A program made the position numbers and the translations under genes. A stretch of 64,000 nt of DNA from Lysobacterales bacterium 66-474. Its GTDB lineage: Bacteria; Pseudomonadota; Gammaproteobacteria; Xanthomonadales; Rhodanobacteraceae. Position 1 is the first letter of the stretch. Each line of letters begins with the position of its first letter. The notes beneath the pieces are model-generated. The model saw only the letters and a list, made by a program, of their open reading frames with translations, ran no database searches and was not told the DNA's origin. This document shows, piece by piece, positions 47,143 through 56,068 of the stretch. The stretch lies in contig MKWP01000014.1 of assembly GCA_001899805.1 (NCBI GenBank), forward strand, positions 62,001 through 126,000, given 5' to 3'.

Positions 47143-49338
47143 TCAAGGGCCGGAAGCCGCGGGCGGTGCAGGGTGCGCCGCATCGATCACGCGCAGCACG
47201 CGGAAGCCCACGTTGGTGTAGCCGACATCCGAGTTCGCGGTGCCCTCGCGCCCGAGCGGCGTCTGGCGGCTGCCGTCGCGCCAGGAAAGTCCGCGGAACA
47301 CGCGTGAGCCGGGGCCGCCGCCAGCCAGCCATTCGCTGACGTTGCCGTACAGGTCGTAGGCGCCGACGCCGCTGGCGGCATAACGTCCGACCGGCGCGGT
47401 TTGCGCGGCGCCGTCGTTGCAGGACAAGCGGTCGTTGTCCATCGCGCTCTGGCGGCTGACGTCGTCGACGTTGCCGAGCTTGCACGGATCGCCTTTCGGC
47501 ATGCCTTGCGCCGCGCGCAGCCATTCCGCGCCGCTGGGCAGGCGATAGGTTGCGCCGGTGGTTTTCGACAACCACGCGGTGTATGCGACGGCATCGTCCC
47601 AGCTCACGCACACGACGGGGTGATCGCCGCCCTGCGCGAAGCCCGGCGCCTGCCAGGTGAGGCGGCGCATGCGCGAGAATGGGTTGTAGGCCTCGAGGCA
47701 ACGCGATGCGGGGCGATGCGTCGCGTGCGCGAAGGCTGCGTAATCCGCGCGCGTCACTTCCACGCGCGCGAGCGCGAAAGCCGGGGTTTTGCCGGATGTC
47801 GGCACGTACACCAGCAGCGGACCGCCCCGGTCGCGGAGTTGCGATCCAGTGGTGGGACGCGCGGCGTTGCGTTCGGCCGCGGCGAGGTCGAATCCCGCCG
47901 GGTACGCCGCCGGCAGGGCTTCCGCGAGGGGCTTCAATGTCGCGAGTCGCTTCGGATCGCGCGCGGCGACCGCGCCGACCACGGCGTCGCCGACCTGTTT
48001 GGCGAGATCGCTTCGCTGTTGACGCCAGCCACGGCTTGCCAGCGATCCGGCGTGCCCGGCCAGCAGATCGCAGCGTTTCACGAGGGCCGCGACATCGTCG
48101 AGCCTGTCTTCGCGCCAGGCCTGGTCCAGCCGGCGCCGCAGCGTGGCCAGCACGGCATCGATGCCGGCGAGCGCGGCCTGGTTGCCGGGGTCCAGCACCA
48201 GCACCGTGAGGTATTGATGCACGGCGTTGTTGCCGGACGGCTGGAACAGGTGTCCGGCGGCGCGCGACGCATCGGCCTGCGCGACGAGCATGCGGATGCG
48301 CTCTCCGAGCAGCGAAGCGGTGCCCGATTCCGCCACGCTTGCCGCGCTCGCGGGTGGTGCGGCCGTGCTGGGTGCAGCGACGCCTGGCGTTGCCATCACG
48401 GCCGGAGCGGATGGCGCGTCGCCCGCGGGATGGCGGCCGAAGGTCGCCCAACCCGCCGCGGCCGCGACTGCAGCGATCGAGGCGGCGGCGCCGATCGCCC
48501 ACGCGGGAACACCGACGCGCGGCCTGGCGCGAGGCGGCTGCGCGCCGGTGCCGCGTCCGTCGATCGTCGAAAGCGCGTCGGCCATGTCCTGCGCACTCTG
48601 GAAACGTTGCTCGGGCGACTTCGCCAGGGCCTTGTCGATCCAGGCCTGCCACGCACCCACCATCGGCGGCAGGCGCGGGACGGGTTGCTCGATGTGGGCG
48701 ACCGCGGTCGCCACGGCATCCTCGCCCTCGAACGGCAGCGACCCCGTCAGCAGCTGGTAGGCCAGCACGCCGATGCTGTAGAAATCCGAGCGCTGTCCGG
48801 GCGCGTGGCCGCGCGCCTGTTCGGGACTTTGATAATTGGCGGCGTCGGGGTGTGGACAGCCGATTTCCGCCGCGCCGCGCGCGATGCCGAAGTCCGCCAC
48901 CAAGGCATGCCCGTACGCGTCGAGCAACACGTTGGTGGGCTTGATCCCGCCGTGCACGATCCCGCAGCGATGCGCGTGGCCGACGGCGTCCAGCACTTCG
49001 CGTAGCAATGCGGCGACCCTCAGCGGCTTGGCGCGCAGGGTGTGCGCGGACAATTTCGCGCTCACCAGGAACGGCATCGAATGGAACAGCCGGCCCTCGG
49101 CGGTGTGCCCGATCTGGTGCGCGCCGAGGATGCGCGGATGCGACAAGCGCGCGTTGGCGCGCAGCAGCGGTTCGAAGCGCGCCACGGTCTGGGCGTCGGG
49201 CAGGTTGAACACCTTCACCGCAACCTGGCGCTCGAGCGAGCGCTGGATCGCCTCGTACACGGTCGCGGCGCCGCCGCTACCGATTGCGCGGACCAATCGG
49301 TAACCCGGCACTTCCGGGAGCTGGGCACTGTCGTTCAT
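47143..49338 (-). CDS. Membrane pseudokinase-FGE-like fusion protein (copy 2)
   Basis: 731 residues with the same architecture as the downstream copy. The kinase fold has IGSGGAATVYEA, VAVKVFN, ADFGIARG and YQSPEQARGHAPGQRSDFY, and again HGGIKPTNVL instead of HRDxKxxN. In both copies the helix-C Glu position also appears to be Leu. A transmembrane helix at about 280-300 (AIGAAASIAAVAAAAGWA) is followed by a linker, helical repeats (NNAVHQYLTVLVLDPGNQAAL) and the FGE-like domain (FALARVEVTRADYAAFAHAT, SGAEWLRAAQGMPKGDP, YDLYGNVSEWLAGG). The channel-like and thioredoxin genes lie upstream on the same strand. Confidence 0.85.
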   Translation of the reverse strand: MNDSAQLPEVPGYRLVRAIGSGGAATVYEAIQRSLERQVAVKVFNLPDAQTVARFEPLLRANARLSHPRILGAHQIGHTAEGRLFHSMPFLVSAKLSAHTLRAKPLRVAALLREVLDAVGHAHRCGIVHGGIKPTNVLLDAYGHALVADFGIARGAAEIGCPHPDAANYQSPEQARGHAPGQRSDFYSIGVLAYQLLTGSLPFEGEDAVATAVAHIEQPVPRLPPMVGAWQAWIDKALAKSPEQRFQSAQDMADALSTIDGRGTGAQPPRARPRVGVPAWAIGAAASIAAVAAAAGWATFGRHPAGDAPSAPAVMATPGVAAPSTAAPPASAASVAESGTASLLGERIRMLVAQADASRAAGHLFQPSGNNAVHQYLTVLVLDPGNQAALAGIDAVLATLRRRLDQAWREDRLDDVAALVKRCDLLAGHAGSLASRGWRQQRSDLAKQVGDAVVGAVAARDPKRLATLKPLAEALPAAYPAGFDLAAAERNAARPTTGSQLRDRGGPLLVYVPTSGKTPAFALARVEVTRADYAAFAHATHRPASRCLEAYNPFSRMRRLTWQAPGFAQGGDHPVVCVSWDDAVAYTAWLSKTTGATYRLPSGAEWLRAAQGMPKGDPCKLGNVDDVSRQSAMDNDRLSCNDGAAQTAPVGRYAASGVGAYDLYGNVSEWLAGGGPGSRVFRGLSWRDGSRQTPLGREGTANSDVGYTNVGFRVLRVIDAAHPAPPAASGP

Positions 49339-49483
49339 GGAGGGTCGTTCCCGACCGTCACCCGCATTGCGCCCGGGCGTTGCAGCGGATCGATGGCGCG
49401 CAGACCCGCCACGCGCCGGCGCATGGAGTCCGGCCCGCGGGGCGGTTTGCCGTGGCGGCATCGAGTTGGGCGACGCGGTGCGA

Positions 49484-49849
49484 TCAGTCTCCGCCCGTGT
49501 GGCGGTTTTCCAAATGGAACCGATGCATCAGCCGATGCATGAAAGGTGCCAGCAGCAAGCCAGCCGTGCCGACCAGCACCAGGCCGCTGTACAGCGCGTA
49601 GAAACCCGCGAACAGCTTGCCGGCATCGGTGTGAAGTGTGTCCACCGGGCCCATGCCGCCCAGGATCATCGATGCGTTCAGGAAGGCATCCAGCCAGCCC
49701 ATGCCCTCGGTCAGGCGATAGCCGAGCATGCCGATGAGGAGGGACACCGCGATGACCGCGGCGGCCGCGGCCAGCGTCTTGCCGACCCGGCGCAGCAGGA
49801 ACAACCGCCAGGGCAGCAACGGCTCCGAGCGGTGTTCGTAGCGGAACAC
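49484..49849 (-). CDS. Small ion-channel-like membrane protein
   Basis: 121 residues from a GTG 8 bp after the thioredoxin stop; no ATG is available, so the start is uncertain. Two to three hydrophobic helices (VGKTLAAAAAVIAVSLLIGM, GKLFAGFYALYSGLVLVGTA) flank a pore-loop-like LNASMILGGMGPVDTLHT. The arrangement recalls two-helix ion channels, but the K+ filter TVGYG is replaced by LGGMGPVD, so selectivity cannot be inferred. The end APFMHRLMHRFHLE is typical of this small family in proteobacteria. It is probably cotranscribed with the CnoX-type thioredoxin gene. Confidence 0.65.
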   Translation of the reverse strand: MFRYEHRSEPLLPWRLFLLRRVGKTLAAAAAVIAVSLLIGMLGYRLTEGMGWLDAFLNASMILGGMGPVDTLHTDAGKLFAGFYALYSGLVLVGTAGLLLAPFMHRLMHRFHLENRHTGGD

Positions 49850-49857
49850 GCGACGAC

Positions 49858-50763
49858 TCAGAACAGCAGCGAAGACATCTGGCGGCGCGTGGCCGCGACC
49901 AGCGACTCGTCGTTCACGATGCGGAACGCGTCGAGCAGGCGCTTGCGCGCGAGGCCGTCGTTCCAGCCGCGCTCGGCGGCCAGGATCGCCAGCCAATGTT
50001 GCATCGCATCCGCCGCATCGCCGCCCAGCAACTGGCGTACGCCCAGGCCGTCGTGCGCTGCGAAGTCGCGCGGATCGCGTTCTACCCGCGCCAGCAATTC
50101 GGCCGCTCCCGGGATGCCGGCGAGCGATCCCTGCATCGCCAGCAGTGCCGCCAGCGCCTTGGCGCGATCGTCTTCGGCGAGGTCGACGGGCAGGGCATCC
50201 AGCGTCGCCTGCGCGTTCGCGGTGTCGCCCGTGCGCGCTTTCGCAAGCGCGAGGTCGAGCTTCAACGCCGCGTCGTCGGGCGCGGCCGCCAGCGCCTTCT
50301 CGATGCGCGCGATCGCGGCCTTGGGCGTCTCCGCCGGCGCATTGTCGTCCTCGACTTCCTGCGCCGGCGCCTCGATGCGCGTCGCCGGTTCGATGCGATG
50401 GCGTTTCAGGAATTCCCGCACCTGCGATTCCGGCAGCGCGCCGGAAAACGCGTCCACGATCTGGCCGCCCTGGATCAACACCACGGTCGGGATGCTGCGC
50501 ACGCCAAACATGCCGGCGAGCTGCTGTTCCTTGTCGCAGTCGATCTTGGCGAGCCGGAACGCACCCGCGTACTCGCCCGCGAGCTTTTCCAGGGTCGGGC
50601 CGAGCGTCTTGCACGGCCCGCACCAGGTTGCCCAGAAATCCACCAGTACCGGGGTTTCCAGCGAAGCCTGCAGGACATCGGCTTCGAAGTTGGCTTCACC
50701 GGCTTCGAACACGAACGGATCGGCAGCCGCGGTCGCGCCTTCGGGTTGGGGTTTGAGGTTCAT
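49858..50763 (-). CDS. cnoX: CnoX/YbbN-type thioredoxin-TPR protein
   Basis: 301 residues. The thioredoxin domain (about 20-125) has an intact redox site WCGPC at 47-51 and RSIPTVVLIQGG with the cis-Pro. The C-terminal part is a TPR-like helical region (ALAAAPDDAALKLDLALAKA, DDRAKALAALLAMQGSLAG) and a conserved end GVRQLLGGDAADAMQHWLAI. E. coli CnoX is a holdase that hands clients to GroEL; its SQHC site lacks redox activity. This copy has CGPC and is likely redox-active, as in Caulobacter CnoX. It lies 8 bp upstream of the channel-like gene. Confidence 0.92.
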   Translation of the reverse strand: MNLKPQPEGATAAADPFVFEAGEANFEADVLQASLETPVLVDFWATWCGPCKTLGPTLEKLAGEYAGAFRLAKIDCDKEQQLAGMFGVRSIPTVVLIQGGQIVDAFSGALPESQVREFLKRHRIEPATRIEAPAQEVEDDNAPAETPKAAIARIEKALAAAPDDAALKLDLALAKARTGDTANAQATLDALPVDLAEDDRAKALAALLAMQGSLAGIPGAAELLARVERDPRDFAAHDGLGVRQLLGGDAADAMQHWLAILAAERGWNDGLARKRLLDAFRIVNDESLVAATRRQMSSLLF

Positions 50764-50800
50764 GGGCGTTCCTGGTTGACCCGGACTTCAACAGAACCAG

Positions 50801-50892
50801 TCGTCATTCCGGGGCCGCGCGCAGCGCGGAACCCGGAATCCATTTTGATCCGGTCTGAAACAATTGGATTCCCGCTTGCGCGGGAATGACGG
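50801..50892. repeat. Intergenic inverted repeat of the CGTCATTCC...GGAATGACG family
   Basis: The arms start TCGTCATTCCGGGGCC and end GCGCGGGAATGACGG, with the internal GGAATCCATT/AATTGGATTCC pairing too. It fills most of the gap between cnoX and the amidohydrolase gene. Confidence 0.88.
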
Positions 50893-50933
50893 CAAAAAAA
50901 GGACGAGGCTTGCCTTAACTGGAGGCGTTCCTC

Positions 50934-52346
50934 TCACATTCCAAGGCTGGATTCCAGCGCGGCATCGGTGGGCTTGTCGTCCTGCTTGTAGACCGTACCC
51001 GCCTTCATCACGAAATCCACCTTCTTCATCAACGCAATGTCGTCGAGCGGATTGCCCGGCACCGCGACCACGTCGGCGTACTTGCCGGCCGTGATGCTGC
51101 CGAAATCATTCTGGTGCTTCAGCAGCGTCGCGGCGTGGGTGGTGGCGGCCTGGATCGCATACATGGGTGGCATGCCCGCCTGCACCATGTACACGAACTC
51201 CTGGGCGTTCTCGCCGTGCGGGTACACGCCGGCATCGGTGCCGAACGCGATCTTGACGCCCGCCTTGTAGGCCTTGCCCGCGGTGGCCAGGATCTTCGGG
51301 CCGACTTCCAGCGCCTTGCGCGCGACCTGCGGCGGATACCAGCCTTCCTTCGCCTTCGCCATCACGAACTCGCCGGCGATGATGGTCGGCACGTACCAGG
51401 TGCCGTGCTGCTTCATCAGCTTCATGTCCTCATCGTCCATGAAGGTGCCGTGTTCGATCGAATCGACGCCGCCCAGCACCGCGCGGCGGATGGCTTCGGC
51501 GCCATGCGCATGCGCGGCCACGGTGAAGCCGTAGTCGCGCGCGGCGGTGGTGACGGCCTTGATCTCCTCGATCGTCATCTGCGGATTCTCCGAGCTGGAC
51601 GATTCATCCAGCACGCCGCCCGAGGGCATGATCTTGATGAGGTCCGCGCCCTCCTTGTAATGCTGGCGCACGGCCTTCCACGCGTCCGCGGGCGAATTGA
51701 TGATGCTGTCCTGCGGACCCGGATCGCCCTGCAGATCCTGACGGTAGCCGTCGCTACCGTCCGCATGTCCACCGGTCGAACCGATTGCTTCGCCCGCGCT
51801 GAAGATGCGCGGACCGGCGGTCTCTCCCTTGTTGATCGCGTTGCGCAGCGCGATCGTGCCGTACTTGACGTCGCCGACGTTGCGCACGGTGGTGAAGCCG
51901 GCCAGCAGCGTGCGGCGAGCGAACACGGTGCTCTCGATGGCGTAGTCGGCAGGGTTCAGGCGGAACTGGTCGCTGTAGCTGGTTTTGCTGAACTGTCCAT
52001 CGAGGTGCGTGTGCGAATCGACCAGCCCCGGCAGGCAGGTATCGTTGGCCGGCATCTCGATCACCTTGGCGCCGTCGCGGCTCACCGAACCCGCCACCAC
52101 TTCCTTGATGCGCTGGCCATCGACCACGATGCTGGTCGCACCCAGCATCTTGCCGGCGACCGTGTCGATCAGGTGCGCGCAATGGATCACCGTCAGCGCC
52201 GGCGCTTCCGATGTGGTCGGCGCTTCGGCCGCCTGCGCGACACCCATCGTCAGCGCGGCGATCGCGATCGCCAGCGGAAGTTTGCGGAACGTGCTTCCGT
52301 GGATCAGGCCTTTGTGAAACGGGCCGCGACGCGTCGATGCTTGCAT
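50934..52346 (-). CDS. Exported metal-dependent amidohydrolase (imidazolonepropionase/Xaa-Pro dipeptidase-like)
   Basis: 470 residues from an ATG 5 nt after GAGGGG. The signal peptide LPLAIAIAALTMGVAQAAEA is preceded by a basic segment. Amidohydrolase-superfamily metal ligands are present: HxH in LVDSHTHLDGQF, a Lys in LIKIMPSGG (usually carboxylated), His in VAAHAHGAEAIRR and SIEHGTFMDD, and Asp in AFGTDAGVYPHG. It resembles the secreted Xaa-Pro dipeptidase/aryldialkylphosphatase-like group that is frequent in Xanthomonadales. The substrate is probably a peptide or an N-acyl compound in the periplasm. It appears monocistronic. Confidence 0.9.
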   Translation of the reverse strand: MQASTRRGPFHKGLIHGSTFRKLPLAIAIAALTMGVAQAAEAPTTSEAPALTVIHCAHLIDTVAGKMLGATSIVVDGQRIKEVVAGSVSRDGAKVIEMPANDTCLPGLVDSHTHLDGQFSKTSYSDQFRLNPADYAIESTVFARRTLLAGFTTVRNVGDVKYGTIALRNAINKGETAGPRIFSAGEAIGSTGGHADGSDGYRQDLQGDPGPQDSIINSPADAWKAVRQHYKEGADLIKIMPSGGVLDESSSSENPQMTIEEIKAVTTAARDYGFTVAAHAHGAEAIRRAVLGGVDSIEHGTFMDDEDMKLMKQHGTWYVPTIIAGEFVMAKAKEGWYPPQVARKALEVGPKILATAGKAYKAGVKIAFGTDAGVYPHGENAQEFVYMVQAGMPPMYAIQAATTHAATLLKHQNDFGSITAGKYADVVAVPGNPLDDIALMKKVDFVMKAGTVYKQDDKPTDAALESSLGM

Positions 52347-52440
52347 GACCACCCCTCGTGATGTGCCAAGCGCCGCATCTTAGCGAATGCGCGGCAAGCA
52401 TGGGCGCCTGGACCGGGGTGGCCATCCGGGAATGTCGGGA

Positions 52441-52935
52441 TCACCCGCGCAGCGCGGCCTCGATGGTGGCGATGTCGATCTTCTGCATCGTCATCATCGC
52501 GTCGAACGCGCGCTTGGCGGCGACGCGGTCGGGACTGGTATACGCGTCCATCAGGACGCGCGGGGTGATCTGCCAGGACAGGCCGAAGCGATCCTTGCAC
52601 CAGCCGCACTCGCTTTCGGTGCCGCCGTTGCCGACGATGGCGTTCCAGTAGCGATCGGTCTCGGCCTGGTCGCGCGTGTAGACCTGGAACGAAACCGCTT
52701 CGTCGAACTTGAATGTCGGGCCGCCGTTCAAGCCGAGGAATGGCATCCCGAGCACGGTGAATTCCACCGTCAGCACGTCCCCCAGCTTGCCGGCCGGGTA
52801 GTCGCCCGGCGCGCGGTGCACGGCATCCACGTGCGAATCCGGAAAGGTCCTGGCATAGAAGTTGGCGGCCTCCTCGGCCTGGCCGTCGAACCACAGGCAA
52901 ACCGCGATGTTCCTTCCTGCTTGGGCGTGGGGCAT
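52441..52935 (-). CDS. PhnB/VOC-family protein (3-demethylubiquinone methyltransferase-like)
   Basis: 164 residues. The beta-alpha-beta-beta-beta pattern is that of vicinal-oxygen-chelate proteins: [20 protein letters not shown]-type start (here [20 protein letters not shown]), [40 protein letters not shown], and [20 protein letters not shown], a strong signature of the PhnB-like 3-dmu-9_3-mt group. These lack a methyltransferase fold despite the family name, and activity is unknown. The ATG at 52935 is directly ahead of the conserved part. A copied leuS fragment begins 112 bp upstream of this start. Confidence 0.9.
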   Translation of the reverse strand: MPHAQAGRNIAVCLWFDGQAEEAANFYARTFPDSHVDAVHRAPGDYPAGKLGDVLTVEFTVLGMPFLGLNGGPTFKFDEAVSFQVYTRDQAETDRYWNAIVGNGGTESECGWCKDRFGLSWQITPRVLMDAYTSPDRVAAKRAFDAMMTMQKIDIATIEAALRG

Positions 52936-53047
52936 GTCTCGATCCTCTTGGCGGGCGGTGGCGCGAAACCGCCGGGATTGCTGTCGCATGGTCGCGCTCA
53001 TGGGTGCGACGAACGAAGGCGGCGGCAATCGACATGGTCCCGCCTCC

Positions 53048-53172
53048 GCTTGGCGCGAAAAACATTTCTGCCTCTCGATGTTGCCGTACCCGTCCGGTGC
53101 GTTGCACATGGGGCACGTGCGCAACTACACGATCGGCGACGTGATCGGCCGCTTTGCGCGGATGCAGGGCAA
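53048..53172 (+). pseudogene. Duplicated internal fragment of leuS
   Basis: About 125 bp nearly identical to 56201-56325 in leuS at a constant offset of 3153. It covers codons for about residues 45-85, including the class I HMGH motif region ([20 protein letters not shown]) and TIGDVI(G)RFARMQG. It has no start, no other part of leuS beside it, and similarity stops sharply at both ends. It lies between the PhnB-like and permease genes and is a relic of duplication or insertion, not a functional gene. Confidence 0.9.
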
Positions 53173-53216
53173 TGAAATCGCCTCGGGCTCCGGGACCTCG
53201 ATCTCCTGCGCCATCC

Positions 53217-54665
53217 CTAGGCACCTTCGGAACCCGCTTTCCCCGGCTTGCCGAGCACGAGAAGCAGCAGCGCGCCGCTGGCGAGAACCCCAACGCCGAT
53301 CCAGGCGGCATTGAACCCGCCAAGCTCCTGGCTGCTCACGTAGGACAGGCTCGCCCACAGCATGTAGGCGCACATCGCGCAGAAGAGCAGGGGCAGCAGC
53401 GGATAGATGGGCACGCGAAACGGCCTCGGCACGTCGGGTTCGCGTACACGCAGGACAAACAGTGAAATTCCCGACAGCAGGAAGAAAATCCAGAACACCG
53501 GTGCAGTGAACTCGACCATCGCCTTGAAGCCGCCGCCAGCCGACGACCCGATCACCACCAGCACGAGAGCCGCAGCCGATTGCAAGGCCAGGGCCACCCT
53601 GGGCGTCCCGCGGGTCTCGTCCCACCCGCCCAGGCGGGACAGCGAAGGCCAGTCGCGACCAACCGCGAAATTGGTCCGGGAACCCACGATCATCGTCGCG
53701 TTGATCGACGTCAAGGCCGCGACGGCCACCATGGCCGATATCAGCATCGCGCCCGCCGGCCCGAAAGCCGCCTTGAGCAAGTCCGCTGCGACCGCGTTCG
53801 ATTGCGCCATGCCGGCCATGCCAAGGCCGCGCCAATAAGCCCAGTTGACCGCGAGGTACAGCGCGGTGATGGCGAGGATCGACAGGACCAAGGCCTTGAC
53901 CATGTTGCGACGCTCGTCCTTCAGTTCCGCGCTGATGTAAGCGGCTTCGTTCCACCCGCCGAAGGTCAGGAGTACGAAGACCATGGCAAGGCCAAAGGCC
54001 GCCAACGACGGCGCACCGGCCGGTGCGGCCTCGGCCGCACGCTGGGCCATTTCGACGGACGCGCCACCACCGGTCGTCAGGTACAGGCCCGCGATGATGA
54101 TCAGCATCAGGCCGCCCACCTCGAACAGGGTGAGCCAGGTTTGCGTGGTGGCACCGCTGCGGATGCCGTGCAGGTTGACCCCGGAGAGCACCACGACGGC
54201 TGCCCCCGCATAAAGTGCCGCACTGTGCCGGCCGAGCGGCAGCAATTGCGACATGTAGTCGCCAAAGACAAACGCCAGCAGCGCGATGGATCCGGTCGTG
54301 ATCACCGAGAATCGCGCCCACGCAAACAGGAAGGCGACACGTCGTCCGTAGGCACGGCCCAGGAAGTGGTAGTCCCCTCCGGCACTGGGGAAGGCCGTGG
54401 CGAGTTCGGCGTAGCAGAGCGCCCCGATCAGCGAGACCAGGCCACCCAAACCCCAGGCGGCAAGCATCCACCCTTCGCTGCCGGTCATGCCGGCAACCAG
54501 CGACGGCGCTTCGAAGATTCCGGCACCGACGACGATGCCGACGATGATCGCAACGGCCTCGCGTAGATCCAGCACGGCGCGCGGACCCGGGGCGCGGCTC
54601 GGGTGTCCATCGCCCCGGCTTGGCGTCCCGTGAATCCGGTCGACGTCGAATCCGGCATCCCGCAT
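53217..54665 (-). CDS. APC-superfamily amino acid permease
   Basis: 482 residues with about twelve hydrophobic segments. APC motifs are [20 protein letters not shown] (TM1), [20 protein letters not shown] (TM2-3), [20 protein letters not shown] (TM6), [20 protein letters not shown] (TM8) and the [20 protein letters not shown] segment. It is a secondary transporter, probably proton-coupled, for an amino acid or polyamine; the substrate cannot be read. The gene starts 27 bp after the stop of the exported methyltransferase gene, so the two are likely cotranscribed. The pair lies inside the interval bracketed by the two leuS-derived sequences. Confidence 0.93.
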   Translation of the reverse strand: MRDAGFDVDRIHGTPSRGDGHPSRAPGPRAVLDLREAVAIIVGIVVGAGIFEAPSLVAGMTGSEGWMLAAWGLGGLVSLIGALCYAELATAFPSAGGDYHFLGRAYGRRVAFLFAWARFSVITTGSIALLAFVFGDYMSQLLPLGRHSAALYAGAAVVVLSGVNLHGIRSGATTQTWLTLFEVGGLMLIIIAGLYLTTGGGASVEMAQRAAEAAPAGAPSLAAFGLAMVFVLLTFGGWNEAAYISAELKDERRNMVKALVLSILAITALYLAVNWAYWRGLGMAGMAQSNAVAADLLKAAFGPAGAMLISAMVAVAALTSINATMIVGSRTNFAVGRDWPSLSRLGGWDETRGTPRVALALQSAAALVLVVIGSSAGGGFKAMVEFTAPVFWIFFLLSGISLFVLRVREPDVPRPFRVPIYPLLPLLFCAMCAYMLWASLSYVSSQELGGFNAAWIGVGVLASGALLLLVLGKPGKAGSEGA

Positions 54666-54692
54666 GATTGCGTCGCCTCGAACCGACCCCGT

Positions 54693-55598
54693 CTAACCTT
54701 CGACCGCAGATGTACGGCGGGCCGTGAACGGCCGTTGGTCACCGTTGCCGTCGGTGACGGTTCCCGTCATCCGACCGTCGTGATCGGCGACGCCGACGAA
54801 ATGGTGGACGTCGCCGCTGCGGTCCGTCACCGTGAACCGAATGTCGGCACCGGTCAGCTTGACATTCCTGACCCTGGCGTCCTCTGAACCCCAACGCCCC
54901 CGTGCCTGCAGTTCCTGGTATTCCTGCTCCAGCTCCAATTGCAGGTCGCCATCGAGCTGGCCGACCTGCCAGGTGCCAGCCACGTTCGCGGGCACGATCC
55001 AGAACAGTGCATCACTGCCTCCGATCGTCCGCTTTGCATCGGGTTTCCAGCTGCCCATCGTGAACTGGTGGGACACAACACGGGTGCCGGGCTTCATGTC
55101 CAGCAGCGTCGGGCGCAACCTCTCATTCAGCTCGGGCAACAGATACAGCGTCACCACGTCGGCATCGGAAAAATCCGACTCGAAGATGTCGCCTTGCACA
55201 AACTTCGCGTTATGGGCTCCCGCGCGGGCGGCGTTGCGTCGGGAAAGCGCGACCATGTCCTCGTTGTATTCGATACCGAGACTATGCGCTCCGCGTCGCG
55301 CCGCAGCGATCGCGATCCGGCCATCACCCGCGCCGAGGTCCACGACCTTGTCGCCTTCAGTCACCTCGGCCATATCGAGCATTGCTTCGACGACGGCATC
55401 CGGGGTCGGAACCCACACTACATCCTTGCCAAGCTGGCCGGACTGCGGCTGGAACGATTCCTGCGCGGTGGCGGGTGTGCCTTGGCTGGGCGCTCGCTGT
55501 GCCCAGGATGAAGCCGGGTAAAACAGCGCCACCGCCAAGCCGAGGGCCACGGCCGGCCGCGCAAACGTGATCCAACGATCGATCGGGAATATCGTCAT
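54693..55598 (-). CDS. Exported class I SAM-dependent methyltransferase-like protein
   Basis: 301 residues with GGAG about 10 nt before the ATG. The N-terminal segment VALGLAVALFYPASSWAQR is a signal peptide, unusual for a SAM enzyme. The Rossmann core has motif I KVVDLGAGDGRIAIAAARRG, ALGIEYNEDM-like acid loop (SLGIEYNEDMVALSRRN), FVQGDIFESDFSDADVVTLY and PGTRVVSHQFTMGSW. The C-terminal ~90 residues form a beta-rich domain (VTDRSGDVHHFVGVADHDGR). Since SAM is not expected in the periplasm, it may be inner-membrane anchored, non-catalytic, or exported with another role. It precedes the APC permease gene. Confidence 0.82.
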   Translation of the reverse strand: MTIFPIDRWITFARPAVALGLAVALFYPASSWAQRAPSQGTPATAQESFQPQSGQLGKDVVWVPTPDAVVEAMLDMAEVTEGDKVVDLGAGDGRIAIAAARRGAHSLGIEYNEDMVALSRRNAARAGAHNAKFVQGDIFESDFSDADVVTLYLLPELNERLRPTLLDMKPGTRVVSHQFTMGSWKPDAKRTIGGSDALFWIVPANVAGTWQVGQLDGDLQLELEQEYQELQARGRWGSEDARVRNVKLTGADIRFTVTDRSGDVHHFVGVADHDGRMTGTVTDGNGDQRPFTARRTSAVEG

Positions 55599-56068
55599 CG
55601 CTACGTCTCCTGTGCCATGGGCCATCCGAACCCGGTGGATCGGGTGGCCCAGAATCGCGCCTGACGTCCAGGCGTCTGTCGAATACCTCAACAACTTCCT
55701 AAAACGATATTTCGGTGTAGATACCTCCTGCGCTACAGTACTTCTGAGTACAGCAACCTGGGAAAGTTCGGTAGCGCGTTCGTTCAGTGCGGCGTTCCAC
55801 CGCCTGCAGACCGGCGCGTCGGCAAGAGCCTGCCCACCGGCGCCCTCATTGCCGGCTTCATTTGGGCAAGCTTGGCGCGGACTACATCGGTACGCTTTGA
55901 GGATTTCCTGCGATCACCCTTGTCCGCGTAGCGCGCGCGCTTCTGTCGACTCTTTCAATACCTCGGGACGAACGGTTTTCCAGTTGAAGCCGCTCGCGCT
56001 TGGCGCTGTTGCTGCACTGCGGTAGGCTGGCGAATCCTGGACAACCGTTGCCGGATTGCACCGCTGCC
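55599..56068. other. 470-bp divergent intergenic region between the methyltransferase and leuS genes
   Basis: I see no convincing gene. TACAG direct repeats flank TACTTCTGAG near 55734-55756. A short plus-strand frame around 55845-55930 reads ALIAGFIWASLARTT and could be a decayed fragment, but I cannot assign it. Promoters for both flanking genes must lie here. Confidence 0.5.

Noticed and set aside
44607-49338. Active Ser/Thr kinases and active formylglycine-generating enzymes
   Set aside because: Catalytic HRD is HGG in both, and the FGE-like domains lack the catalytic Cys; no sulfatase gene is nearby.
55845-55930. Transposase or other protein remnant upstream of leuS
   Set aside because: The short frame has a hydrophobic, protein-like stretch but no motif I can assign, so it is only mentioned in the intergenic entry.
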